A stretch of 64,000 nt of DNA, from contig CM060175.1 in assembly GCA_030549775.1 (NCBI GenBank), positions 28,439,762 to 28,503,761 of the forward strand. Direction: 5' to 3'. The stretch is from Tamarix chinensis. Taxonomy: Eukaryota > Streptophyta > Magnoliopsida > Caryophyllales > Tamaricaceae. The position numbers were made by a program, and so were the translations under genes. The notes beneath the pieces are model-generated. The model had not been told where the DNA came from. It made no database searches and saw nothing but the letters and a program-made list of their open reading frames with translations. Position 1 is the stretch's first letter. Every line of letters begins with the position of its first letter. Below, piece by piece: positions 56,900 through 64,000 of the stretch.

Positions 56900-59569
56900 T
56901 GTAACACCCCAAAATTCACTCCTTTTTTTTGAAACACGAAAGTAAATTAAATAGAAATAATTAAATCAAAACCCGTGAATTCTAAGGATGTTACCACCAC
57001 ACTTAATACTAGACCGGCTCTCTCAGACTATTCCAATACCATGTGCTAAGGATAAAGAAAATATTAACGATAAATTATAAGTCAAGACAAACTAAACTCG
57101 GTTGTAAAACAAAATTAGAGTATGCATAAAGAATTATAATTCATTTCCGAAAGAGAAATAAGCTTACAACCGATAAAATATTCATTCGAAATACTCAATA
57201 CAAGGTAATAAATCAAAATGGGTAAATCTGATACAAAAGAACTAATAAAGACTAAATATGGCCACAACTCTAAACCTTGAGCCAAAATAAGCTCAACACA
57301 TAGATCCGACTGATGTCTCGCCCACCTGCACAAAGTCAGAAGGGCATACTACTCTTAGGAATGAGCAGCGCCCATGAAAAGGGTGATTAGTACGCTACGT
57401 ATTGAGTAAGGTAACCGAGCACTGAGGCCTACACATAAGTGCATAAATCATGCAGAAGAATAGAAGAACAAAATCACAAATGCATATGATCAACCAGGTA
57501 AAAGTACAAAGGCCTATGACTAATCTGGATTAATTACTTAATTAATCACTGATCAGAAATTGATTCACACCATACTTATTATCAAATCCACGCAAAAAAG
57601 GCGACCCCACTATTATAGCCGGTGGACCGGTAAACACATAGGGCATATAGCTCCTGACCACTATTATAGCCGGTAGATCAGTCTCCAAGATACCGTAGTA
57701 CCTGGCCACCATTATTCACCAGTGGACCGGTCTGGCCCCTACTCGTATGGTGTTCCACTGTAAGTAATTAGTGTCTTTCCCATGTATTGACACAAATATG
57801 TTTAGTTTTTTTGAGCACAAGATCCCCCACTATTATAGCTAGTAGACTGGAAATGCAGAGGTACAAAGCCTGATCACTATTATAGCCGATGGATCGAAAA
57901 CACATAGGACATCATGCCTTAACCACTATTATTCACCAGTGGACCGGTCTGGGCTCGGCTCAACAATCTTCCACTCTAAATGATTAATGTTTTATGTATA
58001 TTATTCAGAAAATTTTAACCCTGGACATGCATGAATCACTCCTTTAACACATATCCTCCAAATCCACTCCACATCTCACTCTAGGGTTTTATCCCGAAAC
58101 CTTAATTTAGACCTAGTGGCACATCTTACTCCACCTCACACAACCCAAATCATTTTAACACCCCACATACCTCAACTCATAAATACCATCCTCATAATTA
58201 CACTTTAATCACGAAGTACATATGATACAACAAAAACCCTAAGCAGCCACACCAAACCCTAATCAACCATAACAACCTATAGTTAACCACTCCAAACCCT
58301 ATTTAAGCATAACAACCATAATTAGCCATTCCAAACCTTAGTTAATCACAACAACCCATAGTTAATCACTCCAAACCCTAATTTAGTCTCCTCTATACCG
58401 ATATAATGTCGTACATACTATTTTTCACCCAAAACTTCCAAACGCCCAAATAACTCTTCTATTACCTCCCTTACATCCCAAGTCAACGTTCCATACATAA
58501 ATTTCACTCCCATGCAAACTTTACACATCCCATAAAACCTCTCGAACTTTTCATACAAACCCTAAATCCCATGTAATCATTAACTCCCATGCAATCATTA
58601 ACTCCCATGTAAAACCCTAACTCCCCCATGCAAACCCTAATACCACCATACAACCATTAATACCACCATGCAAACCCTAAATTCAACACAAAACCAAAGA
58701 TTCATCCATACCACACCCTAAAATAGATCCTCTCATACAAAACCATCCATTACACTTTTCCATACAAAACCATAATTTATATTCTCCCACACAAAACCAT
58801 AAATTAGATTCTCCCATACAAAACCATAAAGTAGACTCCCCCATATAATACCATAAATTATATTCTCCCATGCAAAACCATAAAATCAAAAATCAGATTC
58901 TTCCACACGAAACCCTAAAATTCTCCATTTTATTTTGCCACTCATGAATCATTAAAATAATTAGGTCAACTCACCTCCCTTGGTTAACCTCTTTCCCCAT
59001 CCTCCTTTTTCATCCTTTCTCCCACACAAACCACTTCAACACCCTCACATGCATGCTTTATAGGGTCACAACACATATCATCATATATAAATAATACACA
59101 TGCCATATAACAATACTAGAACATGCTTGAACTCCACGTCATACCATATACAAAATAATTACAATAATGAACATATGATACATAGCATGCGAAGCACATA
59201 ATGCATATAAGCACACAAAAGGCCTTAGCACTCCTTACCTAAAATGACACCGGTGTTGGAGCACACTCCTACACCTCCTTAGGGCTTTGAATGGTCTCAC
59301 TTATTATGTGGGAAAAGCTAAAATTAGATTCCCCCTACCAAAACTACTATTAAATATTAACTTATTCTAAGACTAGGCTTTTGATAAAATACTAAAATAA
59401 TAATAGAAAAAATACCAAAAATAATATCAATATTAATATTAACAAGAATAATAAAAATAGTAACAATAATAATAAAAAGGCATTACTCAAAAACATAGTA
59501 AAATAAGGGCTACGGTCCCTTTACCAAAAAAATACCAATAATAATATTAGTTAAACAAATAACCAAATT

Positions 59570-59601
<32 letters not shown>

Positions 59602-61649
59602 ATAATAATAATAATAATAATAGAAACGCTTATGGTAAAATAGTTGTAATATTAATAATGGAATAATAATAGTAGGAATTCAAAATAGTAAAAATAAAAA
59701 TAATTATAATTATAATAATAATAACATATTAATATTAATATGAGTAATAATAGAAATAATAAGAAGAATAATAATAAAATTGAATTAAAAATATAATAAG
59801 GCTTCAGCCCTAAACAAAAATAATAATCAAAACATTAATACTAATAATAATAATAATACATATTAAAAATATAAATAATAATAATAATAAGAGTATTTAT
59901 ATTCAAAATAGGGAAAAGGGTTGAGAAGGTCTAGGGTTCAACCTTAGGCTGGTGGGAATAGGCGGCACTGGTGGTGGTGCACGGCGGCGACAGCGGTGGC
60001 TGGAAAAAGAGAATAAAAAGGGAAGAGTTGGATGTTGGGAAAAGGGGAAAGAGTAAGAGGGTGGAAGCAAGGGTGGTTAGGGTTGCCCAGAAAGAGAGGA
60101 ACAAAATGGAGTTGGTGGCGCAGCCAAAGGCGGCGGCTCACGGCGGCGGCGGTGGTGGTCGAATGGGAGAGAAAAAGAAATAGAGAGGAGGAGATGGAGA
60201 AGGAGGAAAAGAAATGTAGGGAATGTAGCAGAGGTTATACAGAAGGGAATGGGAGGATAAAGAAGCGACAGAAGCGGCGGAAGAGGTGGCTAATGGTGGT
60301 GCACAGGGTAACGGAGGTAGAAAAATAGGTTGGTCGAGAAGAGAACTTCGCACAGCCGGGATGGCCCACGTAGGAAGAATCGAGGGATAAGAGAGACTTA
60401 GTTTGTTATAAGGCGGAGCAAGGAAGAGTTTGGTGGCCAGAACGGGCAGCAGTGTTGGCCGGAGGCAGCGGACGAGGCGTCTGAAGTGGCAGCAGTGGCA
60501 AGGTCGGGCATTTTTGGGTAAGAAACAAAACTCAATACAGGGCTATTATGGGGGTATTTATTGGCTTTAAATGAAAAGTTAGGGTATGTGGAACGACGAG
60601 GGATTAGGCAAGTAGGGTTAGGTTTCGTCGGCGGCGATGGTTGCCGATGAAATTTAAGAGTGACGTGGCAAGGGTTGGCTGGCTGGGAGAAGGAATCGCA
60701 CGAGAAGGAAGGGAGGTGCATGGGTCTATGTGATCGCTGAATCAAGGGGAAGATAAAAGAAGAAAAGTGGTCAGTCAATAGTGCGTAACCGACGGCGGAA
60801 ATCTCGGCTATAGCAGCTACGGTGGAGTTACAATCGACGAGGCTGGGAGAAGAAAAGAAGAAGAAGAAGGAGGTAAGGGATCAGATGGTTTAGGGAAGAA
60901 AGAAAAGAAAAAGAAAGGCGGCGAACTAGGCCGGGCGCAATGGATAAAAATTTCTAATCAAAACGCAGAGGTTTGGACAATAGAAGAATGGCGCGCAGTG
61001 TAGAGAGGGACAAAGAAGGGCGACGGCTGCGTGGGCTAGGCCGTGTGCAAGAAATGAAGCAAAGGTGGGGAGAAAATGGGGCTGCGGGCTGGCCCCGATG
61101 GGAAAAATAAGGATAGGAAAAAGAAAAAGAAGAAAGGAAAGAAAAAGAAAGAAAAAGAAAGGAAAAGAAAGGAAAAAGGAAGAAAGAAAAGGAAAAAGGG
61201 AAAAAAATAAAAAATAATAATTAGGTTGGGTATTTATATTAACTAAAATATTTGGAATATTTAAAAATAATAATACTTAAATAAAATAATATTTAAATCC
61301 CTTTTTAGGCTAAAATAGGATTTTTAAAAGATTTTTCATAAATTCTATTTTAATTAGCAAATCACTCTAAATTTCTTTAATTAAATTATTAATAAAATTA
61401 ATATTAATTTGAAACTATTTTATCCTTCTTATTTTAAATAAAATAATGTATTTAATTAATTTTCAAAATAAAATCCTTAATTAGCTAAAATATTAAAATT
61501 TCTCCGAATTGAAATACTTGTAAATTTCTTCTTAATTTGCCCTAACTAATTCCCTTTTCATTTTAATAAAAATAACTTATTTAACTAATTTTAATAATAA
61601 AATTTTATTTAATAATGAATAATAAAATTATAATTTTTGGGGCATTTCA
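56900..61649 (-). mobile_element. Solo LTR S2', 4750 bp (second copy)
   Basis: Duplicate of S2 with the same ends and the same GCTCA flanks (56895-56899, 61650-61654); it was copied with its surroundings, not inserted independently. It is the fuller version: the donor-like site CTCCTTACCT (59231) is followed by the 'cttggagcaca...cctccttagggctttga' zone missing in S2, and the leader keeps 114 bp (60308-60421). Other parts: acceptor-like site 57325, hairpin array 57600-57980, AAACCCTA runs 58230-58690, 27-bp array 58690-58910, AAT tract 59390-59910, G-rich leader 59930-60540, purine block 61110-61200. Confidence 0.93.
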
Positions 61650-61845
61650 GCTCAAACCCTAACACCTTTCTTACATAAGGATTGTCCCATGCAAACCCTA
61701 GAAACCTCCCATGCAAGAGTTGCATCACTCCTATGTTTTGATCGTAATCTCCTTCTATTTTGCCCCCCATAGATCATGAGATATTAAGGTCAATATCGTG
61801 TCCCCTCAGTCAACTCACTTCCCATTTATTCCTTTTTATCCTTTC
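61650..61845 (-). mobile_element. O1 LTR, part 3 in the second copy
   Basis: GCTCA then the AAACCCTA zone, continuing 95 bp further than in the first copy ('ttctattttgccccccatag', 'aatatcgtgtcccctcagtc') up to the family C LTR. Confidence 0.82.
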
Positions 61846-64000
61846 TGTAACATACCCAAATTTCACTCCTAAAAAAATATTTAAAGAATAAAGCGGAAGC
61901 TAAAAAAGAATTTGGGGAATGTTACCGCCGCATCTAACACAAGATAAATGTACACCATGTATCTCAAGCTAGCTGTAAGGCTAAAACCTATCAAACAAAA
62001 TTTTAAACATTTATGCCTTGAGGATAAACTCCCACAAGGAGATATCCACAAGCAGATGGAAAGTGAATCAATTCACTAAATAAGATCATCGCTGAATGAA
62101 TCAGCGGAACCTGTGAAATAAATTCAAATTTTAAAAGCTTATCAAAGTACGAGAAATTGAAAGTCAATTACAATACCCTTGAAATTTTAAATACAACACT
62201 TGTAACTTCCAAAGATGAATACAGTTAAACAAGATAAAACCCGATAGATTAAATTCTGGATCGCCTACTCTCTCAAACCAAGCCTTCCACCAAAATATAA
62301 TATTCGATCTCAAACCTGCACAAGAGGTCTGCTCCCCACCATCAGTGGATCATCGCAGGACCCATTTGACCAAGTTGGTATCAGTATGAGTCCGATATTG
62401 AGTAAATCCCACTACCCTATCTTATGTGAGAGACGTAAACTATAACATCAAGTGCATATTGAATCATGGTGCATTAAATTAATACAATATTATGCATTCT
62501 CAATACCCACATCATAAGTCCTGCCATACACATATAACAACATGCGAAACATATGTAACATCATATTTAGACATGTAAGTGTGGTATTACAGAAATATAA
62601 AGTAGCTCATGCGCCTCAGGTAGGAATAATCCATATTATTGACAACTCATTATATGGCCATAATTACATAAGCAACATGTAGTAATATAGATAATGAAGG
62701 CCAGCTATGGCCCGGGTAGACTCATTCTTTAGATCTTTGGTAAATATAGTTGATTCATATCATAGTCTTTATCAATTCATATGAGTGCGGGAACCCCACT
62801 ATTATAGCCGGTGGAACGGTCACGAGGGCCATGCCCTGCCACTATTATAGACGGTGGACCGGTCACGAGGGTAATATATCCTACCATTATTATTTGCCGT
62901 TGGACAGGTCTGGGTCCGCCTCAACATCTTCTTCTTTAAGTGATTAGTGTCTTAACGTGTCTTATTCGAAAGAATTTTACCCTTAACATGCATGTCCTAA
63001 AAGGCCACACAACATCCATCATAACTTGCAGCATACTCATATTAACACATACCAGACAAGAGCACGAGAACATACCTCGGTTCCAAGCTGAGCTACACAA
63101 TAAAAACAGATAACATATAGGACACAACATATAAATCATACAAGGCATCCAAGGCAAGTAAAACACGTAACACATAGATGTCCTTAGTTACGTCCTTACG
63201 AAACACCCATAAGTGGAGGTAATTAGAGACTTACCTAAATCCAAAGCTAGCTAAGCAAGATAAGAGGGAGAGAGAGATCACTAGCTCGAGGATCCACAAT
63301 AAAGCTTTCCTAGATCGCCGATAGAAATCGAAACTCGGTTAGAACCTATCTTATCAATTAATAATTCATATATTATAATTAAATAAACATAAATGAACAC
63401 AAAAGATCTTTCTTGGAAAACGTGTCCAAAACTTAGGACTTAAAAGCATAGCTCTATTAAGATTTAAGATTAAATATAAATCAAAATGGATTAATACAAA
63501 TACCACTAGGGACATTTCAAATTAATTTGGAAAGATCGAGAAAGCATAATCGATCATAAGTTAATTTATCGAAAGTAACTTATTCATTAGGTTTTATAAC
63601 TAAATAGGTAAACCAACCATTTACATAGAACCGAATCCAAACCGATTAGATTAAAACATAATTCAAATGATTTAAAACCCAAAGGCAGAAATCGATTAGA
63701 TAAAATACGCATAGCAAAAATCAATTTTATAAAACTATCCCTGAAGATTAGGGTTTTTAATGCCTAAACTACGAATCAACCATATCACTTCGATTACCTC
63801 AAATTGATAGTTTTAAACACAATTAAACTTATTTTTGATAGACCTATATAATTAATTTCAACAAAACAATCTTCCTAGTAGCCAATTTAAGACTATTCAT
63901 TTTCAAAATTAGCGTTTTAAAGCCCACAACGCAAACTCAGGGAATTCAAATTAATTAAGTCAAACTAAAGGTATTAGAAGGCAATTAGGATCATTTCAAC
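61846..64000 (-). mobile_element. Family C LTR, second copy, left end intact
   Basis: TGTAACATACCCAAATTTCAC at 61846 is a proper sense-strand 3' LTR end; 'gaatgttaccgccgcatcta' (61917) is the counterpart of the head motif of the other families. Acceptor-like site 62315, hairpin array 62785-62955 (AGGGC/GCCCT again), donor-like site 63229. It runs off the window, so neither its length nor its target duplication is known. No primer-binding site abuts the left end (CTTTC before TG), so it is a solo or 3' LTR. Confidence 0.78.

Larger units (their letters stand above)
56002..64000. repeat. Tandem segmental duplication, second copy (runs off the window)
   Basis: Starts at 'attaataggttgaaatgtg' and repeats the first copy. 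The offset is about 7650 bp up to 59230 and about 8470 bp after 62263, because of indels between copies. The last base of the window corresponds to about 55530 in the first copy. Confidence 0.95.

Noticed and set aside
56900..61649. S2' as an independent insertion into the same target site
   Set aside because: Its flanks on both sides are duplicated along with it, so it arose by segmental duplication.

Overview
This is nuclear DNA from a flowering plant with a repeat-rich genome. It is strongly AT-rich, full of AAT, GAT, TA and CA microsatellites, and made almost entirely of decayed and nested LTR retrotransposons. I see no intact protein-coding gene. The only host-gene sequence is a pseudogene of an ABCC (MRP-type) ABC transporter at 17929-20150. 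Its seven recognisable exons run from the end of the first membrane domain into the first nucleotide-binding domain, and a 333-bp hAT-type MITE with a perfect 8-bp target duplication lies just upstream. The species, and even monocot versus dicot, cannot be settled from this sequence.

Left part (1-16130): diverged 0.7-kb tandem repeats (1-4423); a plus-strand LTR-like element with a 1.2-kb pyrimidine-rich block and a 58-bp tandem array (4424-7533); fragments of minus-strand LTRs (7537-8397 and 9509-12640); then a plus-strand Del/Tekay-like Ty3 element with LTR, primer-binding site, gag, protease and RT, all broken, and an internal deletion joining RT to RNase H.

Middle part (16131-33548): the ABCC pseudogene; an Athila-like Ty3 element truncated inside RT but keeping RNase H, integrase, a downstream accessory ORF, a polypurine tract and a 3' LTR (21744-29673); a Reina-like Ty3 pol remnant directly abutting it (29674-31250); and a Ty1/copia RT-RNase H remnant with a duplicated YVDD segment (32040-32960).

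Right part (33549-64000): a nest of minus-strand elements from one family whose LTRs reach 4.4-4.8 kb. Each LTR begins, in its own sense, with TGAAATGCCCC and ends with GGGGTGTTACA. Element L2 (3' LTR, PPT, PBS, 5' LTR) was invaded by O1, which still has gag with two zinc knuckles. The 5' LTR of O1 was then hit by solo LTR S1 (TSD AAAGG), solo LTR S2 (TSD GCTCA) and a divergent LTR of family C. A segment of about 7.65 kb carrying part of the O1 LTR, S2 and part of C was later tandemly duplicated, with its junction near 56001.

The most interesting structure is inside these LTRs. All subfamilies carry tandem units with a CCACTATTAT core, an ACCG-N6-CGGT dyad and a short stem-loop whose two arms change together from unit to unit (AGGGT/ACCCT, AGGAC/GTCCT, AGGGC/GCCCT). 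Where the LTR is long enough, these arrays, runs of telo-box (AAACCCTA) motifs and 27-bp repeats lie between a conserved splice-donor-like site (AG/GTAAG) and a conserved acceptor-like site (TGCAG/G), in LTR sense, downstream of a TATA-like element. Just beyond the LTR, the primer-binding-site region is itself tandemly amplified into about eight hairpin-capable units of roughly 60 bp. These are proposals from reading the sequence; no alignment or folding program was run.
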